DNA of 64,000 bases from the NCBI RefSeq assembly GCF_001659605.2, contig NC_035171.2:8041873-8105872 (forward strand). Direction: 5' to 3'. Both the position numbers and the translations under genes were made by a program. This document shows, in pieces, positions 1 to 12,400 of this stretch (within the stretch, counting starts at the first letter, position 1; each line of letters begins with the position of its first letter). Below the pieces are notes generated by a model. That model did not search any database, was not told the origin of the DNA, and was given only the letters and a program-made list of their open reading frames with translations. Origin of the DNA: Manihot esculenta (taxonomy: Eukaryota > Streptophyta > Magnoliopsida > Malpighiales > Euphorbiaceae).

Positions 1-1729
1 AAATTATTGTTTATACAGAAAAACTTAAATATCTCAGTCAATAAAAAAATTATAACAATTAAATAGAAATTAATCATATTATTTTTTTATAAATAATTAA
101 TTATATTATTAATAATTTATTGAAAAATAAAAATTATCACATATTATTAACTATATTTTAAATGAATTATTATAAATCGAGAAGGTTATATGAATATAAT
201 TTTATCATTTTATAAAAATTTAAAATTCAATCAGTAAAATTTTAAATGCAGTTAGTAATCCTATAAATAGATAATATATAAAATTTTAAATTTTTATAAA
301 TGAAAATGTTAAATTTTAATGTGAAATTTTTTTAAATATAAAGTATAATATCAATGCAAAGTAAATAATAATCCTAATTAAAATATGTAGAGTATCATAT
401 ATACTCATTGTAAATGATGACAATATAAAAATTATTTTTTTTTATTAATTGGTTTTTTTTATCAATTGACTAATCACCAACGCCTTACGATGACAGATTT
501 TCTTTTATCTGTAAATGCACATCTTGAAATATTCAATTTAATTGCTTAATGTAATCCTATATATAATATATAATTTATAAAATATTAATTTATAAAGTTA
601 TAATATAAATGAAAATATAATTATATATTATTAAAAATAATATTATACTTTAACATTATTGATAAAAATATAAATAATATTTAGTTTAGATATATATGTT
701 AATTAAAGAAATTAAATTAATTCCATTATTAATTAAATTACATATTATAAAAAATAATTAAAATGAATTGATGAAAACACACTCATCCAAGCATGAAAGT
801 TCTCTTCTAGGACTAGAATTTTAAAAACATGATATTCAAAGAAAGCTCAAAAATAAAAAAATAAAAAAATCCAAGTCTCACTGTCATTATTTTTATTGTA
901 TTTTTTTTTATTATTTCAATCATAAAAAATTATATTTACTTTTTATGCAAGCGATCTTAGTTTTCCACAATCTTTTTACAGAAAAAAAAATTACATTTTT
1001 AACATTTAAGTCAATAAAAAAATATTTAACAAAAAATATTTTTTTATCAAAATAAAAATATATTATTTTCTGTATTTTAAAAATTTTATTAAAATATCAA
1101 TATATAAAATTATTAATATATTTTATTTTTTAAATCAAAATTTATTAATAAAAAATAAATTATTTTGTTATAAAATATTTTCTCTGATCAATATTTTTTA
1201 AATATAAATTACTTTTCATAAACAAATAAAATCTAAATCACTGAATAAGTATTAATAATAATATTCGTTAATAGTCATTTTCTGGACCATAATTTTAAAA
1301 ACATCAGAAAATAAATTTATAAAGACTTAATAAAATTCTAAGTCCACTACTATAAATTTATAAAGACTTAATAAATCTCAACTTCTTATATTTTTTTTAA
1401 TGATCCTTTATTTAAAATTATATTAATTTAATTTCTAGGTAATTTGCTAAGCCATCTATGATTTAACCCATTTTACTTCCAATAATAGAAATAAAGGTCA
1501 GTTACATAATTTTTTTAATTCTCAGATAGCTGGTAACTGCATCTATCACTTTACCACTTTAACTATATGTAAATAATAATAATAATAAATAAAAATATAA
1601 ATTTTTAATAGAATCGGTTACTTTATTTTATGAAGAAAAATTATTATTTAATTTTTATAATAATAGAAAATTTATTAATTGATCTCTCAATTTTAAAAAA
1701 TACAAATAAATGTTTTTAGTATTTTAATA

Positions 1730-2350
1730 AATTTAATGTTTTTTTTAAATGGATAAATTTAATATTTTAAAAAAGTTAATTTTATTTATTGTAAATTTTA
1801 AAAATAAGCAAAAATTTTACTTTTATTTTTTTATTTTATATATTCTAATTTTAAAAGTACTAATAAATAAAAATATATTTTACAGTTATTTCAAGTATTA
1901 TGAAACATAATTAATCTCATTTTAGATTAAAACTTACTTACAAGATTGTCTGAATTTTCTCATATGAAATTGGGTGGACTACTTAAATTAATAAAATTTG
2001 GCCATTAAATGATAATTAGGATTTTTTTTTTCAAAAAAAATTCCCAGTCAATACGTTTAGATAAAATAGGATAAATTTTTTGAAAATTTGATAATATTAT
2101 CAATATAATTAAAAAATTTGAGAAAATATAATAATAATTTATTGAAATTATTGTCAGGAAGATTTAAATATCCTATTTAATAAGTTTGGATACAATAAAA
2201 TTAATTTTTAAAATAGAAAATTTGAGAGAAATATCACATTGCTAAAATAGAAAATTCATAATAAAATATTGTAATCCACTAAATTATGTAACAAAGAGTT
2301 TGTTATAAATTAAAATAGCTGAATATATAATTATATTTTATATTAATTGT
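1730..2350 (+). repeat. 2 kb repeat family, partial copy L1
   Basis: Contains the family landmark: an incomplete copy of the block with 'catattatgaaacataatt'-like sequence, then 'gaaattgggtgg' and 'acttaaatta' near 1960-1990. The same order of blocks appears at 3.7, 5.4, 49.6, 52.3, 54.3 and 56.4 kb. It is non-coding and diverged. Confidence 0.55.
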
Positions 2351-3439
2351 GATTAATCTGCATTAAAATTTAATTTATTCAACGTTAAAACTTATAAAAA
2401 TTATATTAATTAAATACAAATTAATTATATTATTTTTTATAAATAATTAATTATATTATTAATAATTTATTAAAAAAGTAAAAATTGATCACATATTACT
2501 AACCGTATTTTAAATTTTGATATCCTATGAATTATTATAAATTGATTATTATTTTATTATTTTATAAAAATTTAAAATTTAATCAGTAAAATTTTAAATA
2601 CAGTTAATAATAAATTAAATATCGGTAATAACATGATTTTCAGAGTAATATTGTAGATTTATTCATAAAGTAAATTATTTTTAATTATCTTTAAATTTTT
2701 ATAAACGGAAATGTTATTTTTTAAAAAAGAAAAAGTAAAATATCAATGCAAGGCAAATAGTAATCCTAATTGTTTTTTTTTTAATATTTTTAATTTCTTG
2801 TAATTTTTTAAAGATTTTTCATTCAAAATTATATTAATTTAATTTCTAGGTAATTTGATAATCCATCTATGATTTAACTCATTTGACTTTCAATAATAGA
2901 AATAAAGGTAAAGTTACATAATTTTTTCAATTCTCAGCAAGTTGGTAACTACATTCATCACTTCACCGTTTTAATTATATGTAAATAATAATAATAAATA
3001 AAAACATAAATTTTTAATAGAATCAGTTGTTTTATTCTATATGAAGAAAAAATTACTATTTAATTTTTAAGATGAGAGAAAACTTATTAATTAATCTCTC
3101 AATTTTAAAAATATATTAAAATGTTTTTAATATTTTAAAAATTTACTAATTAATCCTTCTATTAATTTTAACCGTTAAATATTATAAAAAAATCTAAAAT
3201 ATCTCTAATATAAAAGAATTAATTAATATATTTTTAAAAAATTTAAGGGATTAATAAATAAATTTTTTAAAATTATAAAAACTATTTAGTAAATTTTTTT
3301 AAATGTTCAAAATATTTTAGTATATTTTTTAAAATAAAAAAATTAATTAATAAGTTTCTTTTATCATAAAAACTGAATAATAATTTTTTCAACCCCTATT
3401 ATTGCATTGGAAATTAGATTATGACTTGGCCACATTAAA

Positions 3440-4530
3440 TCAAAGATCCCTTAAATGGATTTTTGACGTCCTTTGTCATTTGCAGAAAAAAAAAATCCTT
3501 CATTAGATATTGATTCAAAAAATTTTTTAAAAATATTATTGTAAAGATTCTGTAAAAAGATATTAAATTTTCATTAATAAATTTTATGTTTTAAAAAAGT
3601 TAATTTTATTTATTGTAAATTTTAAAAATAAAACAAAAATTTTACTTTTGTTTTTCTATTTTATAAATTTTAATTTTAAAAGTATAATAAATGAAAATAT
3701 ATTTTACGGTTATTCCATGCATTATAAAACATAATTAATCTCATTTTATTAAGATTTGCATATAGAGATGGTCTGAATTTTCTCATAGAGAATTGGGTGG
3801 GCCACTTAAATTAAAGTGATTGTGAAGTTTGGCCTGGTAATTAGAATTTTTTTAAAAAAAATTTGATGATATTATCAAAAAGTAAATTATTTTTTAAATG
3901 GAAATGTTAAATTTTAATATGAAAATATTTTTAAATATATTTTATTAATATATTGTTGCATTTTTTTAAAGAAAAAGTAAATATCAATGCCAACTAAATA
4001 GTGGTACCAATTAAAATTTGGTCAATGGTAATTAGGAAATTTTGAATTCATATGGGACCATTTGATATTAATTTAAGAAATTAATAAATTATTGGGATGG
4101 TTATCTGAAAAGAAAATTTTAATGATCCAATCAATACGTTTAGATAGAATAAAATTCTTGAAATTTTAATAATATTATTAATTTTTGATTCAAAAAAAAA
4201 TAATATTATTAATTTAATAGAAAATTTTGAAAAAATACAATAAATCACTCATCTATCATCGACTATAATTGTTAAACATTAATGATTCATTGAAATTATT
4301 GTGCAAGACTTAAATATCCCAGTCAATAAGTTTGAGTAGAATAAAATTTTCAAAATTTTTTTAATATATAGCTGTCTTAATGGAAAATTTAAGTGGAATA
4401 TGACATATCATTAAAAATATTGGCAACAACATGGTTCCATAATAATATTTTAAATTTATTCATAAAGTAAATTGTTATTTAATTATTTTTAAAGTTTTAT
4501 GAACCAAAATAAAATAAGTACATTGATATA
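3440..4530 (+). repeat. 2 kb repeat family, partial copy L2
   Basis: Begins with the block 'aaagatcccttaaatgg' at about 3442, which also opens the units at 52049 and 56158. It continues through the 'gaattgggtgggccactt' block near 3790. Non-coding, AT-rich. Confidence 0.6.
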
Positions 4531-4542
4531 AAAGGGAGGCAT

Positions 4543-5070
4543 TTAGAGTTTAGCTAAATAATGATATATCGGAGCAGAGATCGCTGGACGTAATAGCGCG
4601 GTCTCGAGAATCTAATATCGCTAAAATCAAATTCTTTTTGGAATCATATAAAAACCCTCACGTAAATTAAATTTATTGAGCAAATCCCTCATTGGAGAAG
4701 ACTATAACATGTCAAATAGAAGCCGTCCACAATCGGCAAGGAAAATTAGAGATAGGGTTAAAAAAAAAACTATAAATCTAATAAAACCACAAAATGTAAA
4801 AAATTACCAATCACAAAGTAGTTTGGTAAATTGCATGCGAAGCGAAAATCTTATCGAATTCAATCCTATGACTAATGATAATCTGTACAATATCAAAACA
4901 AAAAAATAAAAAAGAAAAATAAATAAAAAGCAGTCGATGAATCAAAGTCATTTAATGACAAAGTCTAAATCATTTCAAATCCGAAATTTCAAAATGAAAG
5001 TGCCTGTGGTCCATATATCACACCAAATTGCACTCCTTTCCATCTCAGACCAAATTGCACTCCTTTCCAT
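4543..5070 (+). repeat. RLP-upstream repeat, copy P1
   Basis: First of three copies of a roughly 450-500 bp sequence, the others being at 6905-7345 and 58580-59070. Shared landmarks in order are 'gtctcgagaatc'-like sequence, 'gtcatataaaaa'-like sequence, 'aatagaagccgtcc' (4718-4731), 'gaaaattagagatag' and 'ccaaattgcactcctttcc' (5024-5042). The other two copies sit about 1 kb upstream of an RLP start codon; this one has no RLP directly after it. The short open frames in it (4676-4909 and 4937-5218) have no recognisable protein features, so I treat it as non-coding. Confidence 0.65.
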
Positions 5071-5109
5071 CTCTGTCTCTTCTATTTTCGTTTTCCATCT
5101 CTGTCTCAC

Positions 5110-6900
5110 ACCAAGTCCTCTTAAAAGTCCTTCATTAGATAAACTATTTTTAATGGATTTTGAACGTCCTTTATCATGTTTTTCCTCTCTTATATGGGAA
5201 AAAAAATCCCTTCATTGAATAAACTATTTTTAATAAATATATTAAAATTTTTTTATTAATTTTGAAAAATATTTTAAATTTTAAAAATAAAAATTAATTA
5301 AATTTTACTTTTATTTTTTCTATTTTATATATTCTAATTTTAAAAGTACTAATAAATAAAAATATAAGAAATTCACTAGTTTTACAACTACTGACAAGAA
5401 AAAAAAGGTTTTATACTCATATATATTTTACAGTTATTCCATGCATTATGAAATATAATCAACCTCATTTAGATTAAGACTTGCATATAGGGACGGTCTG
5501 AATTTTCTCATATGAAATTGGGTGGACCACTTAAATTAAAGTGATTATGAATTTTGGCAATTGAAATAATTAGGATTTTTTGTTTTGAAATTTTGATGAT
5601 ATTACCAATTTGATTGGAAATTTGATAGATTACAACAAATCACTTGCCTACTATCAATGTAATATATTATTCTAATAGCTCATAAAATATTTCTTTCTAA
5701 ACGTTTTTAGTACGCCAAGAATTATTCATACATGAGAAAAATATCTTGTAACTTTTTATATTTTTTTCAAAAAAATTATATATAATTTTGTACTATATAC
5801 AAGATGTGCAGTTATTACAACCTAAAATTGTTTAAAATTATTTCAATGATAAATAATAATAACATATATTAAATAGTTTAAAGCACTTTGAAATTAAAAT
5901 AATAATATTAATTTTAATTTTTAGGCAAACTTGAACTCATCTTAATTTTTGGTAACTTTTTAAATATATATCTTAATTTTTTTTATTGTGTCAAATTTGA
6001 GACTCGAAAATCAAGTGAGATGTTTTTAACTTGAACAGATTAAGCATTCTAAACTATCTCTCAAACTATTCGAATTTTTAAACTTGCATGTGTATTTGTT
6101 TCAATATGCTTTCTATAATAATAATAATTTACATTTATTCATAAAGTAAATTATTATTTAATTATTTTTTAAAATGAAAATATTAAATTTTAATATAAAA
6201 ATATTTTTAAATATATTTCATTAATATATTTGTTGCATTTAATTTAAAAAAAAAGTAAATATCAATGCCAAATAAATAGTGGTAGTAATTAAAATTTTGA
6301 ATGTATACTGGACCATATTTGATATTGATTTAAGAAATTAATAAATTATTGAGATGGTTATCTGAAAAAGAAATTTTGATGATTCGGTCAATACGTTTAA
6401 ATAAAATAAAATTTTTGAAAATTTAATATTATATTATCAATAATTGGAAATTTTGAAAAAATACAATAAACCACTTATCTATCATTGACCTATATATGAT
6501 GTAGTTGTTAAACATTAATGATTTATTGAAATTATTGTCTATACAGGAAGACTTAAAATCCCCGTCAATAAGTTTGGGTAGAATAAAATTCTCAAAGATT
6601 TTATGATATATAAGTTGTTTTGATAAAAAATTTGAGAAAAATGTCACACATCACTAAAAATATAACAAATCTCTGTGTTTTGAAGTACAAAATATTGGCA
6701 AAACATGATCCCAGAATAATATTTTAAATTTATTTATAAAGTAAATTGTTATTTAATTATTTTTAAATTTTTATAAATGGAAATGTTAAAAAAAACTAAA
6801 ATATCAATGCAAAATAAATAGCAATCCTAACTAAAGTATATGTACTATCATATATACTCATCGTAAATTATCACTCATGAAAATATAAAAGTTATTTTTT
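5110..6900 (+). repeat. 2 kb repeat family, copy L3
   Basis: A nearly full-length unit of the family. It starts near the 'acgtcctttatcatgtt' block (about 5163), has the 'gaaattgggtggaccactt' block at about 5513, and ends with the 'atatactcatcgtaaatta' block at about 6853. Block order matches the right-hand array at 52-57 kb. Confidence 0.6.
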
Positions 6901-6904
6901 TATC

Positions 6905-7345
6905 AATTGGTTGTAGCAGTCTCGAGAGTTCAATATTACTGAAATCGGATCCCTTTTAGGGTCATATAAAAATTCTCAAGCAAATTAAATTTATCGAACA
7001 AATTCCTCATCAAAAAAGACTAGAACATGCAAAATAGAAGCCGTCCGCAATTGGCGAGGAAAATTAGAAATAGAGATTAAAAAAATAACTATAAATCTAA
7101 TAAAATCACAAAATATAAAAAATCACTTATCACAAAATAACTCACAAACTGTAAGCGAAGTCGAAAATTCTACCGAACTCAATCTTAATAACTAATGATA
7201 ATTTGCAAAAAAAAATAAATTAATAAAAAGAAGTCAATAAATCAAGTCATTTGATGGCAAAGTCTAAAATCCTCAATTTCAAAGTGGAAGTGATTGTGGT
7301 CCACAATTCACACCAAATTGCACTCCTTTCCATTCATTCTCTTCA
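6905..7345 (+). repeat. RLP-upstream repeat, copy P2
   Basis: Second copy of the repeat seen at 4543-5070 and 58580-59070. It shares 'aatagaagccgtccgcaa' (7032-7049) and 'ccaaattgcactcctttcc' (7312-7330). It lies about 0.6-1.0 kb upstream of the start codon of RLP gene 1, the same position copy P3 has relative to RLP gene 2. It may therefore be part of the duplicated promoter region. Confidence 0.65.
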
Positions 7346-7926
7346 AATCCATCTAGTACGGTTAAGTTTGAAATTAAACCATTAGTTCAATTAAATTCAA
7401 GATGGAAATCAATTAATGACTTTTAACTCAATTTAAGATTGGAATTATAAGATGGCAATCCTAAACCTTTTCTCTCAAATTTTTATTGAAAATATTGAAA
7501 TTAGCAATACAATTTGATATACTTCCAACTATGAATTTAAAAAAAAAATAAAAATTATATAAATTTAAATTGAATCAAAATTAAGCAGAAACCATTAAAA
7601 ATTGATCTACAGTTAGTTTAAAATATGAATTAATCATCAAAGAAAGTTAATTCCATAGATAAAAAAAAAAATAGAGAGTAAGAACTCATTGATCAACTTT
7701 AAAAATGAATATGTTATTTTGCTTCAAAGGCTTATTTGATTTATTTTTTAAAATTTATTTAACATTTTTTGAAAAAATTTGATAATTTTATTTATTACAC
7801 ATTAAAAAATTAAAATAGCTTATTAATTTATTTATTGATCTAGACTTTAAAAGTTACCTTTTGTTAAAAAAAAAAAATCCAATATTTGTCTATTAGGGAT
7901 GTGATGGGAGACTAATAGAGTTATGA
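7346..7926 (+). promoter_or_regulatory. 5' flank of RLP gene 1
   Basis: AT-rich upstream region. It is collinear with 59070-59648 upstream of RLP gene 2: 'gattggaa', 'ttatttgatttattttttaaaa' segments and 'gatgtgatgggagactaatag' just before the ATG are all shared. No convincing TATA box at a fixed distance can be named because the whole region is A/T-rich, so a core promoter is inferred from position only. Confidence 0.4.
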
Positions 7927-8380
7927 ATGAATATAAATAAGGGGAAGGAGTGGTGGATGGGAGCATCGCATTTCCAAATGGAGTTGGCTAACATAGCAAA
8001 GTGCTTATTGTTGGGTGTTGTGATTCTGTGGATTCAAATCCATGGAAACAAAGGTTGCTTTGAAGAAGAGAGATTGGCTCTCTTAGATTTCAAGGCATTT
8101 GTTGGATCAAATGGGCTCGACGCAGACCATCTTTTGCCTTCATGGATTGATGATCCAACCAGCAATTGTTGTGAATGGGAGCGTGTCATGTGCAACTCAA
8201 CCACCGGTCACGTGACTAAACTCTCGCTCAACAATACACGACAATATGATATAGAGAGTGGATCATTTTATACTGATGAAAATACTTGGTATGTAAACTT
8301 GTCAATGTTCCAGCAGCTGAAAGAGCTCAAAACTCTTGATTTATCGTACAATCATTTCGATTGTTCCATTGATGACCAAG
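7927..8380 (+). CDS. RLP gene 1, exon 1: signal peptide, LRR N-terminal domain, first LRR
   Basis: Codes for 151 residues plus one base. The ATG at 7927 gives a 17-residue extension (MNINKGKEWW...) before a second Met at residue 18. Residues 18-40 form a typical signal peptide (MELANIAKCLLLGVVILW...), so translation could start at either Met. The LRR N-terminal cap follows, with 'CFEEERLALLDFKAF' (44-58), Trp73 and the Cys pair 'NCCEWERVMC' (80-89). The first LRR is 'LKTLDLSYNHF' near residue 135. The exon ends GATGACCAAG at 8380, followed by the donor GTAATATA, leaving phase 1. The paralogous exon at 59649-60102 has exactly the same length (454 bp). Confidence 0.9.
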
Positions 8381-9420
8381 GTAATATACTATACTCTTCT
8401 AATTTTATTTTTATTCACGTTTCTATTTATTTTCTAAATATAAAAATATTTAAATATAGTTTCCCTGATATGTTTAGATAAAATTTTCTACTATTAATAA
8501 CATGATATGGAAATGTCTAGGAATTGATGGTTTATATATATATTAATAATAAGCTTGAAGTTTGATGTTTTGGCTACAATAATAACATCTTACCATCATT
8601 GGGTGCTCTTATATCACTTAAGATTTTGATTTTTGGCTACAATGAAATGGAAGGTTCTTTTCCTATACAAGGTACGTTTGATGTTTAAAAATCATTCAAT
8701 CTTAAAATCTAATTAAACTCACTCAACCATGCTCTCTGTTTTCAAGTTTTATTTCACATTATTATTATTATTTTTTCTGCTCCTACTGTAAGTGCTATTT
8801 TTAATTATATAAAGTATAGGTAAACTTTAAATTCTTATAGATGAATTGCCTTTACATTCATAAAATAAATATTTTTTTATAAAAAATTAACTGGAATTGT
8901 CAAATGATAGTTCTGCAAAATCAAATTCAAATGTTTTTTAGGCAACTTAGAATTATGGATTTGAAATTCAATGAATTGGCTTCTTGCAAATGATTAATTA
9001 ATTAATTGTGACATAAAATAACATACAAATTGTATGGTATACAGGTTTTCTAAAATTAAAGGAGTTGGATTTAAGTGTTAATAAATTCAATAATAGCATT
9101 TTATTATCATCTTAAAAATATTAAATTTTATTAAATACTAAAAAATATTTTGAAAAATTTTTTAAAAATAAAATGAAATTAAATTAAATATGGCTATTAA
9201 TAGTCAATTATATGTTATTATAATGAAAAAAAAGGCAATAATTTTAGAACAACTAAAAGAAAAATAAATAAAAATTATAAAATGAAAGGAATATATATTA
9301 CATTTATATTAAAAAATATTGACATAATTAAAAAATACATATAATTAAAAATACTCTAAAATTTTTTAAATATATTTTCTATGTGTTATCATAAAAATAA
9401 AAGTAATTTTGGAATTGCAT

Positions 9421-9486
<66 letters not shown>

Positions 9487-12400
9487 GTGATTTTTTGTTA
9501 GATTAGAATTAAATAATAAAAAATAAATTATTATGTGAAAAATATTTTTTTTTTAAAAAATATAAATTATTTTCCAGAAGCTCTAATTTAATTTTTTTAT
9601 TTATTTATTTACATAAAATAAATAATGCGAAGCACGTTAATTTATTTATTTAAAATATAAAAATTTAAAATAAATTATTCGATTCATCTCATGTTATATA
9701 TGTCTTATTATATTAAGACATATTTAATAAATAATTTGTATATATAAATATTTTAATAGAATTATTTTTACAAATTGAATGTGTAACTTATATCAAAAAC
9801 TAATAAAAATATTATATTTAGTTTACTCTGGGCTAATATATATTATATTTTTAAATTAATTAAAAATTTTAATTAAGAAGCCCTTTTATTAACAAAATAA
9901 AATTTGAGAGATAATTAAGATTACTTTTTATTTCAAGACATTTATTTTTTGGTAACTTAATTATGTGAAAGTGATTAATTAATTAATTGTGTTATGAAAT
10001 AACATACAAGTTGTTATATGATATACAGGCTTTCAAAGATTAGAGGAGTTGGACATTAGTGGGAATAGTTTCAATAATAGCATTTTATTATCATTGGCTG
10101 CGCTTCCATCACTCAACACTTTAATTTTCGCTTCCAATTACATGGAAGGTTCATTTCCTAATCAAGGTATATTTGATTATTGGAATTATTTTCTTCAAAC
10201 TCAAATTTATTTAATTTTTTTTATTAAAATTATGAGAAATTTTTTTTATTAATTTTCTAATTATACCACCTTAAAAATATTAAATTTTATTAAATATTAA
10301 GAAATATTTTAAAAAACTTTTTAAAAATAAAATTAAATTAAATTAAATATGCCTATAATAGTTAATTTATATGTTATTATAATTTAAAAAATAGACAATA
10401 ATTTTAAAATAATTAAAAAATATAAATAAAAATTGTGAAATGAAAGAAATATATATTGTATTTATATTTAAAAAATATTGACATACATCTCATGTTACAT
10501 ATGTCTTATTATATTAAGACATATTTAATAAATAATTTGTATATATAAATATTTTAATAGAATTATTCTTAAAAATTTAATGTGTAATCCATAATGAGAA
10601 ATAATAAAAATATTATATTTATTATATTTATATATTGTATTTTTAAATTAAATAAAATTATAATTAAAAGGCCATTTTGCTGAGAAAATAAAATTTGTAG
10701 CTAAAATCATTTTTTATCATTTAAATTATAGTTAATAATAGTTTTGATCATGAAATAACATTTTTGGATATAAGTTATAATAATTTTAATGGCACTCAAT
10801 CATTTAAAGATAAATTTTAAATTTCTTATATTTGCATTTATAAATTATTTAATTTTACAAAAAATAAATGGATTTCTTAAATGTTTTTATATATGATTTT
10901 ACAAAATTACATAGAAACTAAAATATTTCTCTTCATTATTTTTAAGATTTATTATATATATTATATATACATAAATTCATATTTTATGTTAAAATAATAT
11001 AATTGAAATTAAATTTTAAAATAAATAAAATATAAATTATAATTTTATTAAAATATTTTTATTTGAAATAAGTGTCTAGTTACCAAATAATTAAAATTTA
11101 TATTAAAAAAATATTTTTTTTATAATTGAGAAATATAATATCAAACGACAATATTTTTTTTAACATTATCCATCATCGCTATTTTAAAAGTTTTATCAAT
11201 ATACATATATAAAACAAGTTAAATTAAAAATATTAAAATCGATAAATCCTTAATTATATAAACTACAGGGGAAATTTTAAATTCCTATAGATGAATTGTC
11301 TTTTCTAAAATAATTATTTTTTTCTCCCATTTAAGTGCTATTTTTAATTATATAAACTATGGGTAAACTTGAAATGAAATTGTCAAATGTTTTTGATAGT
11401 TCTACAAAATATATATAAAAGTTATTTTCATATACTTTCTATTCTTTTTGGTTTATTTTTTTCAGCTATTTATCCCGAATTTATGGATCGATAAAAAAGT
11501 CCAACATTTGCATTTTAATTCAATTCTTTTAATTTAATTAATTCGATGTGGTGTAAATTTTTAAATTTGATAATTTATGTGGTAATTTGATAATTTAAAT
11601 GGCATGCCATGTAAATTATTATTATTAATTTTTAATTGGCCAATTGACCGAAAAAAGTCGTTTGTATTAAAAATAATATATTTTAAAATAATATTATATA
11701 TATATATAATATTTATTATAATTGAATATATATAATTAAGAGATATAAGAATATATAAAGTAGATAATTATAATTTGCTATGTGAGTTTTAAAAATTTTA
11801 AATATATTTTCAATGTTTTATCAAGTAACCTTGGAATTGTATGATATAATAATGATTTTATTTTTTAAATTAAAATTAAATAATGAAAAATAAATTAATT
11901 TTTTGAAAACATTTTAAAAAATATAAATTATTTTCATAAACAAACGAAGTTTTATTTTAATAATTATTTATTTATTTTAAATTTTAATACTTTTTATTTA
12001 TTTGCACAAAATAAATAATGCAAAATAGGCTAATTTTTTTATTTAAAGTATGAAAATTTAAGACATATCATTCAATTCATCTCATTTTATATACCTTATT
12101 ATATTAAGATATATTTAATAAATAAATTATATATATATATATATTTTAATAGAATTATTCTTATAAATTTAATGTGTAACTCATATAAAAAATTAATAAA
12201 AATATTATATTGATTACACTCTTGGCATAATTTTTGCAATTTAATTATATGAAAGTGATTAATTAATTAATTGTGACGTAAAATAACATACAAATTATAT
12301 ACAGGTTTTCAAAGATTAGAGGAGTTGGATATTAGTTGGAATAGTTTCAATAATAGCATCTTATCATCATTGGCTGCTCTTCCATCACTCAACACTTTGA

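Larger units (their letters stand above)
1..4540. repeat. AT-rich intergenic DNA built of diverged repeats
   Basis: No gene is recognisable here. The stretch is very AT-rich and partly self-similar: bases 60-250 resemble 2400-2600, and the block around 1440-1500 resembles 2850-2910. A short block at 466-530 recurs almost unchanged at 48030-48095 on the other side of the retrotransposon cluster. Parts of the roughly 2 kb repeat described for 49.2-57 kb are present at 1.7-2.35 and 3.4-4.5 kb. Confidence 0.7.

Noticed and set aside
4676..5218. Two short + strand frames of 77 and 93 codons
   Set aside because: They sit in a repeat whose other copies (6905, 58580) do not keep the frames open. Low-complexity peptides.
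7921..7929. Upstream ATG at 7923 as start codon of RLP gene 1
   Set aside because: It meets a TAA after five codons (atg aat gaa tat aaa taa). The ATG at 7927 opens the RLP frame.
8941..8990. Possible LRR remnant 'ttggatttgaaattcaatg'-like in intron 2 region of both RLP genes
   Set aside because: Reads LDLKFNEL only with a frame change and is too short to tell from chance in AT-rich DNA.
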